DNA of 64,000 bases, taken from the NCBI GenBank assembly GCA_046330955.1, contig JAXLRT010000019.1, positions 1 to 64,000 on the forward strand, in the 5' to 3' direction. The position numbers and the translations under genes are program-made. Positions 14,184 to 22,581 of the stretch are shown here, piece after piece. This DNA is from JADJPO01 sp046330955 (GTDB taxonomy: Bacteria > Actinomycetota > Actinomycetes > Actinomycetales > Kineosporiaceae). Under the pieces are notes generated by a model. The model ran no database searches and was not told where the DNA came from. It saw nothing but the letters and a program-made list of their open reading frames with translations. Every line of letters begins with the position of its first letter. Position 1 is the first letter of the stretch.

Positions 14184-15629
14184 ATGCGTCGAGCCAAGAT
14201 CGTCTGCACCCTGGGTCCGGCCGTCGCTGGGCGGGTCGAGGACCTCGTCCGCGCCGGCATGGACGTCGCCCGGCTCAACTTCAGTCACGGCTCCTACGAC
14301 GAGCATCGGCTGCGATACGAGGAGGTGCGGGCCGCTAGTGACGCCGTCCACAAGGCCGTCGGCGTCCTGGTCGACCTGCAGGGTCCGAAGATCCGGCTGG
14401 GGGAGTTCCCCGACGGCCCGGTGGCCCTCGGCGAGGGTGACCGGTTCGTCATCACCGTCGAGGACATCCCCGGCACCGCCGAGCGAGCCTCGACCACGTA
14501 CAAGGGGCTGCCCGGGGACTGCCGCCCCGGCCACCTGATCCTGGTGGACGACGGCAAGGTGGCTCTCAGTGTCACCTCGGTGACCGACACCGAGGTGATC
14601 ACCCGGGTCGAGGTGGGCGGCTCGGTCAGCAACCACAAGGGCCTGAACCTGCCCGGCGTCGCGGTGAGCGTGCCGGCGTTGTCGGACAAGGACGCCGAGG
14701 ACCTGCGCTTCGGGCTGCAGCTCGGGGTCGACATGGTGGCGCTGTCGTTCGTGCGCTCGGCCGCGGACGCGGCCGATGTCCACAAGATCATGGACGAGGT
14801 CGGTTACCGGGTGCCGGTGATCGCCAAGATCGAGAAGCCGCAGGCGGTGGACAACCTCGAGGAGATCGTCCAGGCGTTCGACGGGATCATGGTCGCCCGC
14901 GGCGACCTGGGGGTCGAACTGCCGCTGGAACAGGTGCCGATGGTGCAGAAGCGCGCCGTTGCCCTGGCCCGTCGGGCCGCCAAGCCGGTCATCGTCGCGA
15001 CCCAGGTGCTGGACTCGATGATCACCCTGCCCCGGCCGACCCGGGCCGAGGCGTCCGACTGTGCCAACGCCGTCCTGGACGGTGCCGACGCCATCATGCT
15101 CAGCGGTGAGACCAGCGTGGGTCGGTACCCGCTGGAGGCCGTGCGCACCATGGCGCGGATCATCGAGACCACCGAGGACCAGGGCCTGGATCAGATCCCG
15201 GCCCTGGGCACCAGGCCGACCACCAAGGGTGGTGCCATCACCTTCGCGGCGGCGGCGGTCGGCGAGCTGCTCGACGTCCGGCACCTGGTGGCCTTCACCA
15301 CCTCGGGTGACTCGGCCCGGCGGATGGCGCGACTGCGCTCGCCGATCCCGTTGACCGCGTTCACGCCCGATCCGGCCGTGCGTTCGCAGCTGACGCTGAC
15401 CTGGGGCGTGGAGACGTTTCTCACGGCCGTGGTGGAGAACACCGACGAGATGGTCGCCCAGGTCGACGAGCTGCTGCTCGAGACCGGCCGCTGCCAGGTG
15501 GGCGATCTGGTCGTGATCGTGGCCGGCTCGCCGCCCGGGATCCCCGGTTCGCTCAACGCCATGCGGTTGCACCGCATGGGCGATGCCGTGCGGGGGATGG
15601 CCCCGGCGTACCGGCAGGAATACCACTAG
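14184..15629 (+). CDS. pyk: Pyruvate kinase
   Basis: 481 residues starting at MRRAKIVCTLGP, the conserved family start; the frame is open from 14136 but without family sequence. It transfers phosphate from phosphoenolpyruvate to ADP. Active-site landmarks are LNFSHG, VDLQGPKIRLG, IAKIEKPQAVDNLEEI, IMVARGDLGVE (metal Glu/Asp) and LDGADAIMLSGETSVG. The family's usual ATQMLDSM segment reads ATQVLDSM. A hairpin follows immediately, before the convergent tRNA. Confidence 0.97.
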   Translation: MRRAKIVCTLGPAVAGRVEDLVRAGMDVARLNFSHGSYDEHRLRYEEVRAASDAVHKAVGVLVDLQGPKIRLGEFPDGPVALGEGDRFVITVEDIPGTAERASTTYKGLPGDCRPGHLILVDDGKVALSVTSVTDTEVITRVEVGGSVSNHKGLNLPGVAVSVPALSDKDAEDLRFGLQLGVDMVALSFVRSAADAADVHKIMDEVGYRVPVIAKIEKPQAVDNLEEIVQAFDGIMVARGDLGVELPLEQVPMVQKRAVALARRAAKPVIVATQVLDSMITLPRPTRAEASDCANAVLDGADAIMLSGETSVGRYPLEAVRTMARIIETTEDQGLDQIPALGTRPTTKGGAITFAAAAVGELLDVRHLVAFTTSGDSARRMARLRSPIPLTAFTPDPAVRSQLTLTWGVETFLTAVVENTDEMVAQVDELLLETGRCQVGDLVVIVAGSPPGIPGSLNAMRLHRMGDAVRGMAPAYRQEYH

Positions 15630-15639
15630 TGGGCCTGAG

Positions 15640-15658
15640 GATGGGCCTCGGGCCCATC
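15640..15658. terminator. Hairpin between pyk and tRNA-Leu
   Basis: GATGGGCC at 15640-15647 pairs with GGCCCATC at 15651-15658 around a 3-nt loop, with partial extension outwards (CCTGA/CAGG). It begins 10 nt after the pyk stop and ends 5 nt before the 3' end of the convergent tRNA, so it can end transcription from both sides. No U-tract. Confidence 0.6.
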
Positions 15659-15662
15659 AGGG

Positions 15663-15744
15663 TGCCGGGTGCGGGACTCGAACCCGCACACCTCTCGGCG
15701 GCGCATTTTGAGTGCGCTGTGTCTGCCAATTCCACCAACCCGGC
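15663..15744 (-). tRNA. tRNA-Leu (anticodon CAA)
   Basis: Reads on the minus strand from 15744. Acceptor stem GCCGGGT/ACCCGGC, discriminator A at 15663, T8 G9, D-arm GTGG..., anticodon stem GCGCA/TGCGC with loop CTCAAAA (anticodon CAA, reading UUG), a long class II variable arm, and T-arm GCGGG TTCGAGT CCCGC. The long variable arm and anticodon both fit leucine. CCA is not encoded: the bases after the discriminator read CCC. Confidence 0.95.
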
Positions 15745-15798
15745 GCCGAACTCGTTCACCGCAGACTCTACCGACTCCCGAGCCCCTCTCCGACTCAT

Positions 15799-15810
15799 TA
15801 GGCTGATGCC
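15799..15810 (+). promoter_or_regulatory. Leaderless -10 box of pdtaR
   Basis: TAGGCT at 15799-15804 is followed by six bases and then GTG 15811. In actinobacteria a TANNNT box this close to a start codon usually puts the transcription start on the first base of the codon. There is no Shine-Dalgarno sequence, which fits a leaderless message. Confidence 0.55.
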
Positions 15811-16503
15811 GTGGTAGCCGACGCGATCGACCCGACCGAACAGCCGACGTCCGCCGTCGACCCGGCACCGTTGGCGACGGCCACGACCGCTCGACGCGTC
15901 GTCGTCGCCGAGGACGAGGCCCTGATCCGCCTGGACATCGTCGAGATGTTGGCCGAGGCGGGCTTCGAGGTGGTGGGGCAGGCCGCGGACGGCGAGGAGG
16001 CCGTTCGGCTCGCCGAGGAGCTGCGTCCCGATGTCGTGGTGATGGACGTGAAGATGCCGGTCCTGGACGGCATCTCGGCGGCCGAGCGGATCGTCGGGGC
16101 ACGAGTGGCCCCGGTTGTCATGCTCACCGCCTTCTCGCAGCGTGAGCTGGTCGAGCGGGCTCGCGACGCCGGTGCGATGGCCTACGTGGTGAAGCCGTTC
16201 AACGCCACCGACCTGATCCCGGCGCTGGAGATCGCCCTGAGCCGTCACCAGGAGATCGCCGCACTCGAATCCGAGGTCGCCGACCTGGCAGAGCGGTTCG
16301 AGACCCGCAAACTCATCGATCGGGCAAAAGGCCTGTTGCAGACCAAGTTCGCGATGAGCGAGCCCGAATCCTTCCGATGGATCCAGAAGACCTCGATGGA
16401 CAAACGCCTCACCATGCGTGAGGTGGCCAGCGCGATCCTGGCCTCGGCTACGCCCGCCGAGGGATCGGCCGCCGTCCGTCAGGCGCGACCCGAGGGCGGA
16501 TAA
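15811..16503 (+). CDS. pdtaR: ANTAR-domain response regulator, PdtaR type
   Basis: 230 residues. The receiver domain (about residues 28-145) has acidic pair VVAEDEALIRLD, phospho-acceptor Asp in VVVMDVKMP, Thr in VMLTAFS and Lys in AYVVKPFNATDL. After a short coiled linker comes an ANTAR RNA-binding domain (RKLIDRAKGLLQTKFAMSEPESF... about 168-222). Proteins of this layout, such as Rv1626, are phosphorylated by the cytosolic kinase PdtaS and act on mRNA hairpins instead of DNA. No kinase gene is adjacent. The first ~25 residues are a non-conserved linker; start GTG 15811 is supported by the leaderless -10. Confidence 0.92.
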   Translation: MVADAIDPTEQPTSAVDPAPLATATTARRVVVAEDEALIRLDIVEMLAEAGFEVVGQAADGEEAVRLAEELRPDVVVMDVKMPVLDGISAAERIVGARVAPVVMLTAFSQRELVERARDAGAMAYVVKPFNATDLIPALEIALSRHQEIAALESEVADLAERFETRKLIDRAKGLLQTKFAMSEPESFRWIQKTSMDKRLTMREVASAILASATPAEGSAAVRQARPEGG

Positions 16504-16525
16504 GCCTTCGGGGGAAACATCAGGG

Positions 16526-16534
16526 TGATACCTT
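16526..16534 (+). promoter_or_regulatory. Extended -10 before first substrate-binding-protein gene
   Basis: TGATACCTT (extended -10 form TG-N-TANNNT) ends 50 nt before ATG 16584 and is followed by TTCC. The same arrangement occurs before the second substrate-binding-protein gene and before livH. No convincing -35. Confidence 0.4.
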
Positions 16535-16583
16535 CCGCCGATCCGGGCATCGACAGACCCGGCGAGCGCAAAGGTAGGCATCG

Positions 16584-17840
16584 ATGGTCAATCCGAGGCC
16601 CGCGGTTGCGGCGGTGCTGATGGCAGCACTGGCCCTGACCGCCTGCGGCGGGGGTTCCAGTGGCAGCAGTGGTGACGGCGGCAAGAAGCTGATCATCGCC
16701 ACGGACCTGCCGTTGCAGGGTGCGTCCAAGGACGCCTCCGACTCGACCAACAACGCGATCAAGCTCTACTTGGAGCAGATCGGCAACAAGGCCGGCAAGT
16801 ACACCATCGAGCTCAAGAGCTATGACGACTCGACGGCGGCCAAGGGTGCCTGGGACGACGCGACGTGCGCCAAGAACGCGGCCGACCACGTGGCCAACGC
16901 CGACGAGGTCGCGGTCATGGGCACCTACAACTCCGGCTGCGCCAAGATCATCGCGCCGGTGCTCAACGCGGACCCGAACGGGCCGATGCTGATGGTGTCG
17001 CACGCCAACACCAACCCCGGTCTGACCAAGAAGTGGGACGCCGGAGAGCCCGAGAAGTACTTCCCGACCGGCAAGCGCAACTACGCCCGCGTCATCACCA
17101 CCGACGACTACCAGGGTGCGGCCGCCGCAGCCTTCCTGGCCGAGAAGGGCATCAAGAGCGTCTACGTCCTCAACGACAACCAGACCTACGGTCAGGGTGT
17201 GGCGACCTCGTTCGTCGAGGGCGCCGGCAAGTCCGGCATCAAGGTGCTCGGCAACGAGCCGTGGGACGCCAAGCAGACCAGCTACGCCTCGCTGTTCACC
17301 AAGATCAAGGCGATGAACCCGGGTGCGATCTACCTGGCGGGCATCTACGACAACAACGGTGGCCAGCTGGTCAAGGACAAGGTCTCGGTCATGGGCGACA
17401 ACAAGACCGTGCCCATGATGGCCCCCGACGGTTTCACCGGGTACCCCGAGCTGCAGGGGCTGGCCCAGGCCGAGGGCCTCTACCTCAGCTTCACCGGGCT
17501 GACCGTCGACCAGCTGAAGGCGGCAGGTGGCCAGGCCGCCAAGCTGCTGGACGCCTACAAGGCGAAGTACGGCAAGGAGCTCACGTCGAGCTTCGCGCTG
17601 TACGGCGTGACCGCCACCCAGGTGATCCTGGCCGCGATCGAGAAGTCGGACGGCACCCGCAAGGGCGTCACCGACGCGGTGTTCAGCGGCGACGGGATCA
17701 CCATCGCGGCCGACAAGTCGCTCACCGGCAAGGAGGTCAAGATCGACACCAAGTCGGGTGACCTCACCTCGCAGGACATCTCCATCCTCACCCTCACCGG
17801 TGGCAAGGAGACGTTCCTGAAGGCTCAGCCGGTCGGCTGA
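16584..17840 (+). CDS. Branched-chain amino-acid-type ABC substrate-binding lipoprotein 1
   Basis: 418 residues. A signal peptide ends in the lipobox LTAC (Cys about residue 22), followed by a Gly/Ser-rich linker, so the protein is anchored on the outer face of the membrane after Lgt processing. The remainder is a type I periplasmic-binding fold of the LivJ family: GTYNSGCAKIIAPVLN, NDNQTYGQG, AGIYDNNGGQLVKDKV. It belongs to the importer encoded downstream (livH, livM, livG, livF). A close paralogue follows directly. Substrate is not certain; LivJ-family proteins bind branched-chain or other amino acids, amides or urea. SD AAAGGTAGG precedes the ATG. Confidence 0.88.
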   Translation: MVNPRPAVAAVLMAALALTACGGGSSGSSGDGGKKLIIATDLPLQGASKDASDSTNNAIKLYLEQIGNKAGKYTIELKSYDDSTAAKGAWDDATCAKNAADHVANADEVAVMGTYNSGCAKIIAPVLNADPNGPMLMVSHANTNPGLTKKWDAGEPEKYFPTGKRNYARVITTDDYQGAAAAAFLAEKGIKSVYVLNDNQTYGQGVATSFVEGAGKSGIKVLGNEPWDAKQTSYASLFTKIKAMNPGAIYLAGIYDNNGGQLVKDKVSVMGDNKTVPMMAPDGFTGYPELQGLAQAEGLYLSFTGLTVDQLKAAGGQAAKLLDAYKAKYGKELTSSFALYGVTATQVILAAIEKSDGTRKGVTDAVFSGDGITIAADKSLTGKEVKIDTKSGDLTSQDISILTLTGGKETFLKAQPVG

Positions 17841-17859
17841 TCCGTCACAAGTCGGGCAT

Positions 17860-17901
17860 GTCCGGCGTCCTGTCGCGCTCTGGTGCGGCGGGACGCCGGA
17901 C
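17860..17901 (+). terminator. Hairpin between the two substrate-binding-protein genes
   Basis: GTCCGGCGTCC (17860-17870) pairs perfectly with GGACGCCGGAC (17891-17901) around a 20-nt loop, 20 nt after the stop of the first gene. It has no U-tract, as is usual for hairpin terminators in high-GC actinobacteria; an mRNA-stabilising role is also possible. Confidence 0.6.
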
Positions 17902-17968
17902 TACTCGAAATCGTTGTGGAGCCTTGACCTCGAGGTGACACGCTCGCGGCCTGCACCGCCGGAACGGG

Positions 17969-17977
17969 TGGTAGTTT
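17969..17977 (+). promoter_or_regulatory. Extended -10 before second substrate-binding-protein gene
   Basis: TGGTAGTTT (TG-N-TANNNT) ends 50 nt before ATG 18027 and is followed by TCCC. Same spacing to the start codon as before the first gene. Confidence 0.4.
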
Positions 17978-18026
17978 CCCGGACCAACGGCAGCCCAGGA
18001 CCGGGCTCATGGGGAGAGGTATGCAC

Positions 18027-19292
18027 ATGAAAAAGTCCATTCGGGCCATCGCTGGTATCGCGCTGGCATCGATGGCTCTCGCCGCCTGCGGAGGCGGCGG
18101 CTCCACCGGCAGCAGCAGCGGAGGTGGTGGCAAGAAGCTGATCATCTCGAGCGACCTGCCGCTACAGGGTGCTTCGAAGGACGCCTCCGACTCGACCAAC
18201 AACGCCATCCGGCTCTACCTCGAGCAGGTGGGCAACAAGGCCGGTAAGTACGACATCGAGTTCAAGACGTACGACGACTCCACGGCGGCCAAGGGCGCCT
18301 GGGACGACGCGACGTGCGCCAAGAACGCGGCCGACCACGTGGCCAACGCCGACGAGGTCGCGGTCATGGGTACCTACAACTCCGGGTGCGCCAAGATCGA
18401 GGTTCCGGTGCTCAACGCGGACCCGAACGGGCCGATGCTGATGGTGTCGCACGCCAACACCAACCCCGGTCTGACCAAGAAGTGGGACGCCGGAGAGCCC
18501 GAGAAGTACTTCCCGGCGGGCAAGCGCAACTACGCCCGCGTCATCACCACCGACGACTACCAGGGCTCGGCGGCGGCTCAGTTCGCCAAGCAGAAGCTGA
18601 ACACCACGAAGGTCTACATCCTCAACGACAACCAGACCTACGGTCAGGGCGTCGGCAAGGCCTTCGAGGAAGAGGCCAAGAAGCAGGGCATCACCGTGCT
18701 CGGCAACGAGCCGTGGGACGCCAAGCAGACCAGCTACGCGTCGCTGTTCACCAAGATCAAGGCTGCGGGTCCGGACCTGGTCTACCTGGCGGGCATCTAC
18801 GACAACAACGGTGGTCAGCTGGTCAAGGACAAGGTGTCCGTGCTGGGTGACAACGCCACCGTCAAGATGATGGCGCCGGACGGCTTCACCGGGTACCCGG
18901 AGCTGCAGAAGCTGGCCCAGGGCGAGGGTCTGTACCTGACCTTCGGCGGTCTGCCCACCGACCAGCTGCTGGCCAACGGCGGCGCGGCCAAGAAGCTGCT
19001 CGACGACTACAAGGCCAAGTACGGTGCCGAGCCGGCCACCAGCTACGCCCTGTACGGCGTGGCAGCGGTGCAGGTCATCCTGGCTGCGATCGAGAAGTCG
19101 GACGGCACCCGCAAGGGCGTCAACGAGGCGGTCTTCAGCGGCGAGGGCATCACCATCCCCGCCGACAAGGCAGCGATCGGCAAGGAGATCAAGATCGACC
19201 CGGCCACGGGTGACACCTCGGCCAGGGACATCTCCGTCCTGCAGCTCAAGGCGGGCAAGGAAGCGTTCGTCCAGGCACAGCCGGTCTCCTGA
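18027..19292 (+). CDS. Branched-chain amino-acid-type ABC substrate-binding lipoprotein 2
   Basis: 421 residues from ATG 18027; GGAGAGG ends 7-8 nt upstream, while in-frame ATGs at 18021 and 18009 lie too close to it. Signal peptide begins MKKSIRAIAG and has lipobox LAAC. Same LivJ-type fold as the preceding gene, with long blocks of identical DNA (111 nt identical at 18405-18515) beside clearly diverged segments. Presumably feeds the same permease. A second binding protein could widen the substrate range, or the pair may be a recent duplication kept similar by gene conversion. Confidence 0.88.
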   Translation: MKKSIRAIAGIALASMALAACGGGGSTGSSSGGGGKKLIISSDLPLQGASKDASDSTNNAIRLYLEQVGNKAGKYDIEFKTYDDSTAAKGAWDDATCAKNAADHVANADEVAVMGTYNSGCAKIEVPVLNADPNGPMLMVSHANTNPGLTKKWDAGEPEKYFPAGKRNYARVITTDDYQGSAAAQFAKQKLNTTKVYILNDNQTYGQGVGKAFEEEAKKQGITVLGNEPWDAKQTSYASLFTKIKAAGPDLVYLAGIYDNNGGQLVKDKVSVLGDNATVKMMAPDGFTGYPELQKLAQGEGLYLTFGGLPTDQLLANGGAAKKLLDDYKAKYGAEPATSYALYGVAAVQVILAAIEKSDGTRKGVNEAVFSGEGITIPADKAAIGKEIKIDPATGDTSARDISVLQLKAGKEAFVQAQPVS

Positions 19293-19306
19293 TCGGTGAC
19301 CGAGGG

Positions 19307-19338
19307 GCTGGGCGGGGAGCGAATGCTCCCCGCCCAGC
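19307..19338 (+). terminator. Perfect 14-bp hairpin after second substrate-binding-protein gene
   Basis: GCTGGGCGGGGAGC pairs with GCTCCCCGCCCAGC around the tetraloop GAAT, 15 nt after the stop at 19292. It separates the binding-protein genes from livH, which has its own -10-like box just downstream. No U-tract. Confidence 0.75.
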
Positions 19339-19346
19339 GCCGTCAC

Positions 19347-19356
19347 TGGGTAGTGT
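19347..19356 (+). promoter_or_regulatory. -10-like box before livH
   Basis: TGGGTAGTGT ends 51 nt before ATG 19407 and is followed by TCCG, matching the boxes before the two substrate-binding-protein genes in form and position. It lies directly downstream of the hairpin, which would allow the permease operon a separate transcript. Confidence 0.4.
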
Positions 19357-19406
19357 TCCGCCAGCCAGAACGACGGCTGCGTCCATCGAGCGAAGGGCCA
19401 CAGCGC

Positions 19407-20456
19407 ATGAGTCAAGCGACGGCCACGGCCTCGGTCACCTCGACGCGCACGTCGGCAGAGACCCGGGCACTGATGATCCGGGTCCTGTCGTACGTGTTGC
19501 TGGCAGGGGCCGGGGTGTGGGTCCTGTACAAGGGCTTCACCGAACCAGCTGATTTCCTGACCGTCGTGTTCCGGGGGCTGAAGTTCGGCGCGCTCTACGC
19601 GCTGGTGGCCCTGGGGTACACGATGGTCTACGGCATCATCGAGTTGATCAACTTCTCCCACGGTGACCTGTTCATGCTGACCACGGTCATGAGTGGTCTG
19701 ATCATGGTCTCGTGGCTGTCGAAGGTCGACCCCAGTGTCACGGCCTTCCTGCTGATGATCGGCGCGATGCTGGTCGCCATGGCCGCCGCGGCCGGGGTGA
19801 ACACCCTCGCCGAGCGCGTGGCCTACCGACGGTTGCGACGAGCGCCCAAGTTGGCCCCGCTGATCACCGCGGTCGGTCTGAGCTTCATCTACCAGTCCGT
19901 CGGCATCCAGATGAACGGGTCGGGCCAGCGCAACTGGCGCACCATCCTGGGCGACCGGGGGTTCACCCTGGGCGGTGCGAAGGTCGAGTGGTCCGCGATC
20001 GTCGTCCTGGCGATCACCATCCCCCTGCTGCTGGCGATGACCTTCCTGGTCAACAAGACCCGGCAGGGCAAGGCGATGCGCGCCACGGCGCAGGACCAGG
20101 ACGCCGCCCGGCTGATGGGCGTGGACGTCGACCGGACGATCGCCTTCACCTTCGCCCTCGGCGGTGCCCTCGCCGGTGCGGCCGGCATGTTGTGGTTGGA
20201 GTCGATCGGCACCACCCGCTACGACCTGGGCTTCCAACTCGGTCTGATCGCCTTCACCTCGGCCGTTCTCGGCGGTATCGGCAACCTCAACGGCGCCGTC
20301 CTGGGGGGTTTCGTCATCGGGTTCATCCAGCAGCTCAACGAGGCGTTCCTGCTGGGCAACGCCTGGTCCCAGACCGTGGTGTTCGCCATCCTGATCATGG
20401 TGATGGTGTTCAAGCCCGAAGGAATCCTCGGTAAGCCGACCACGGAGAAGGTGTGA
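19407..20456 (+). CDS. livH: Branched-chain amino-acid ABC permease, LivH type
   Basis: 349 residues from ATG 19407; upstream in-frame ATG 19296 would run through the hairpin and is unlikely. Eight or so hydrophobic helices. Family sequence includes the EAA-like GVDVDRTIAFTFALGGALAGAAG and YGIIELINFSHGDLFML near the first helices. Forms the transmembrane channel together with LivM. Stop overlaps the GTG of livM. Confidence 0.93.
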   Translation: MSQATATASVTSTRTSAETRALMIRVLSYVLLAGAGVWVLYKGFTEPADFLTVVFRGLKFGALYALVALGYTMVYGIIELINFSHGDLFMLTTVMSGLIMVSWLSKVDPSVTAFLLMIGAMLVAMAAAAGVNTLAERVAYRRLRRAPKLAPLITAVGLSFIYQSVGIQMNGSGQRNWRTILGDRGFTLGGAKVEWSAIVVLAITIPLLLAMTFLVNKTRQGKAMRATAQDQDAARLMGVDVDRTIAFTFALGGALAGAAGMLWLESIGTTRYDLGFQLGLIAFTSAVLGGIGNLNGAVLGGFVIGFIQQLNEAFLLGNAWSQTVVFAILIMVMVFKPEGILGKPTTEKV

Positions 20457-21760
20457 TCATGGCGACCGCTACCACTCCCTCTCCCTCCGGCGCCCCCACG
20501 GTCTCGGTCAAGGACGCCGCGGCCCACGCGCGGCGCTCGAATCTGCGCTGGGCGCTCGGGCTCACCGTGGCCGTCGTGGTGCTCTTCCTGCTCTATTGGA
20601 AGATCCTGCCCGCCGTCGGTGGCGAGACCGCGACCTTCTTCCGCAAGTGGCTGTCGGTCTCGGCCGCCAGCGAGATGGTGCTCTGGGTGATCTTCGCCCT
20701 GGGCCTGAACATCGTGGTCGGGTACGCGGGTCTGCTCGACCTCGGCTACGTCGCGTTCTGGGCCATCGGCGGCTACGTGGCCGGCTGGATCATGTCGCCG
20801 TTCGCCTCCGAGATGATGAACGACAAGAGCTGGGCCGGATTGAAGGTCAACTTCCTCGGTCACCCGCCGGCGATCGAGGGTCTCGACCGCGGCATCCACC
20901 TGAACTTCTGGCTGGTGCTGCCCATCGCCGGTCTGGTGTGTGCGTTCTTCGGCATCCTGATCGGTGCCCCGACGCTGCGGTTGAAGAGCGACTACCTGGC
21001 GCTGGTCACCCTCGGCTTCGGCGAGATCATCCCGCAGATCTTCCGCAACGGTGAGCGCCTCGGTGCGGGGGGCAACTTCAACCTGTCCAACGGCGACAAG
21101 GGCATCACGCCGATCGACACCATCCCGACGTGGCCGTTCAGCTACATCCCCGGGGTGCCCGATCAACTGGGGCTGCGCGCCGAGGACCTGCCGTTCAAGT
21201 TCCTGGTCTACTGCCTGCTCGCGGCGGCGATCGTCTTCCTGTCGTTGCGAATCCGTGAGGGCCGCCTCGGCCGGGCCTGGCTGGCGATCCGCGAGGACGA
21301 GCTGGCGGCGTCCATGATGGGCGTGCCGTTGATGCGCACCAAGCTGGCCGCCTATGCGGTGGGCGCCTTCGCGGGCGGCATCGGCGGGGTTGCCTTCGCG
21401 ACCTTCGTCAACGGCATCTATGCCAGCCGGTTCGACTTCGCCATCTCGATCATCCTGCTCGCGATGGTGGTGCTCGGCGGCATGGGCAACGTGTGGGGCG
21501 TGACCGTCGGGGCGCTGGCCCTGGCCTGGATCAACTCCACGGGCCTGGAACAGTTCGGCAACACCTTCAACGAGGCCCTGGGCACCAACGTCAACTTCAA
21601 GAACTACCAGTTCTTGCTGTTCGGCCTGATCCTCGTGCTGATGATGCTGTTCCGCCGCGAGGGACTGATCCCCGAGACCCGCACCAAGCAGGTTCTCGCC
21701 GAACCCGAACGCGGTGAGCTCGAAGCCGTCGGGGCCGACATGGAGGGTGGCCAGGCATGA
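20453..21760 (+). CDS. livM: Branched-chain amino-acid ABC permease, LivM type
   Basis: 435 residues, longer than the usual ~330-420 because of an insertion after the third helix (about residues 118-150) that carries charged and aromatic residues. LivM landmarks are ALGLNIVVGYAGLLDLGYVAFWAIGGY, SDYLALVTLGFGEI and the EAA loop SMMGVPLMRTKLAAYAVGAFAGGIGG. Two starts are possible: GTG 20453 (overlapping the livH stop) and ATG 20459 with AGAAGG six bases before it. The ATGA at its end is shared with livG. Confidence 0.92.
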   Translation: MIMATATTPSPSGAPTVSVKDAAAHARRSNLRWALGLTVAVVVLFLLYWKILPAVGGETATFFRKWLSVSAASEMVLWVIFALGLNIVVGYAGLLDLGYVAFWAIGGYVAGWIMSPFASEMMNDKSWAGLKVNFLGHPPAIEGLDRGIHLNFWLVLPIAGLVCAFFGILIGAPTLRLKSDYLALVTLGFGEIIPQIFRNGERLGAGGNFNLSNGDKGITPIDTIPTWPFSYIPGVPDQLGLRAEDLPFKFLVYCLLAAAIVFLSLRIREGRLGRAWLAIREDELAASMMGVPLMRTKLAAYAVGAFAGGIGGVAFATFVNGIYASRFDFAISIILLAMVVLGGMGNVWGVTVGALALAWINSTGLEQFGNTFNEALGTNVNFKNYQFLLFGLILVLMMLFRREGLIPETRTKQVLAEPERGELEAVGADMEGGQA

Positions 21761-22581
21761 CCACGCAACCTGCCGAGCGCACGCTCTCGTCGACGCTCGA
21801 TCTGCGGGCCGACGACATCACCATCCGGTTCGGCGGTCTGGTGGCCGTCGACAGCGTCAACTTCACCATCCCGCACGGTTCGGTGGTGAGTCTGATCGGG
21901 CCGAACGGGGCCGGGAAGACCACCTTCTTCAACATCCTCACCGGGCTGTACCACCCGACGTCCGGCCGGGTTCACCTCGGCGACAAGGACGTCACCGGTC
22001 TGCCCACCCACCAGGTCGCCCACCTGGGCCTGGCCCGCACGTTCCAGAACATCCGGCTGTTCAACCTGATGACGGCCGAGGAGAACGTGATGGTGGCGAT
22101 GCACTCCCACATGAAGTCGGGCATCGTCGGCACGGTCTTCAAGTCACCGCGTCAGCGACGGGAGGAGAAGGAGGGTCGCGAGCGGGCTCGTGAACTGCTC
22201 GCCTTCGTGGGCATCCCCAAGGTGGCCGACGAGTACGCCCGCAACCTGTCCTACGGTGACCAGCGTCGGCTCGAGGTGGCCCGGGCGCTCGCCCTGCGGC
22301 CCAAGATCCTGCTGCTCGACGAGCCGACCGCCGGCATGAACCCGCAGGAGTCGGCCCGGTTCGTGGAGTTCGTGTACCGGGTGCGCGACGAGATGGACCT
22401 GTCCGTGTTGCTGATCGAACACGACATGAGCGTGGTCATGAAGGTCAGCGAGCGGGTCACGGTGCTCGATCAGGGCAAGAAGATCGCCGAGGGCACACCG
22501 GACGACATCAAGAACGACCAGCGTGTGGTGGAGGCCTACCTGGGCAAGACCGGGACCGAGGGCTACAGGAGCGACAAGTGA
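21757..22581 (+). CDS. livG: Branched-chain amino-acid ABC ATPase, LivG type
   Basis: 274 residues, all ABC motifs intact: Walker A GPNGAGKTT, signature LSYGDQRRLEVARAL (LSYG in place of LSGG, normal for LivG), Walker B ILLLDEPTAGMNP and switch His in LLIEHDMSVVM. It powers the importer from the cytosolic side with LivF. Translationally coupled to both neighbours (ATGA and GTGA overlaps). Confidence 0.95.
   Translation: MTTQPAERTLSSTLDLRADDITIRFGGLVAVDSVNFTIPHGSVVSLIGPNGAGKTTFFNILTGLYHPTSGRVHLGDKDVTGLPTHQVAHLGLARTFQNIRLFNLMTAEENVMVAMHSHMKSGIVGTVFKSPRQRREEKEGRERARELLAFVGIPKVADEYARNLSYGDQRRLEVARALALRPKILLLDEPTAGMNPQESARFVEFVYRVRDEMDLSVLLIEHDMSVVMKVSERVTVLDQGKKIAEGTPDDIKNDQRVVEAYLGKTGTEGYRSDK

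Noticed and set aside
15660..15662. Encoded CCA at the 3' end of tRNA-Leu
   Set aside because: The bases read CCC on the tRNA strand, so CCA must be added enzymatically.
17924..17929. TTGACC as -35 for the second substrate-binding-protein gene
   Set aside because: No -10 box at 16-19 nt; the extended -10 at 17969 is too far away.
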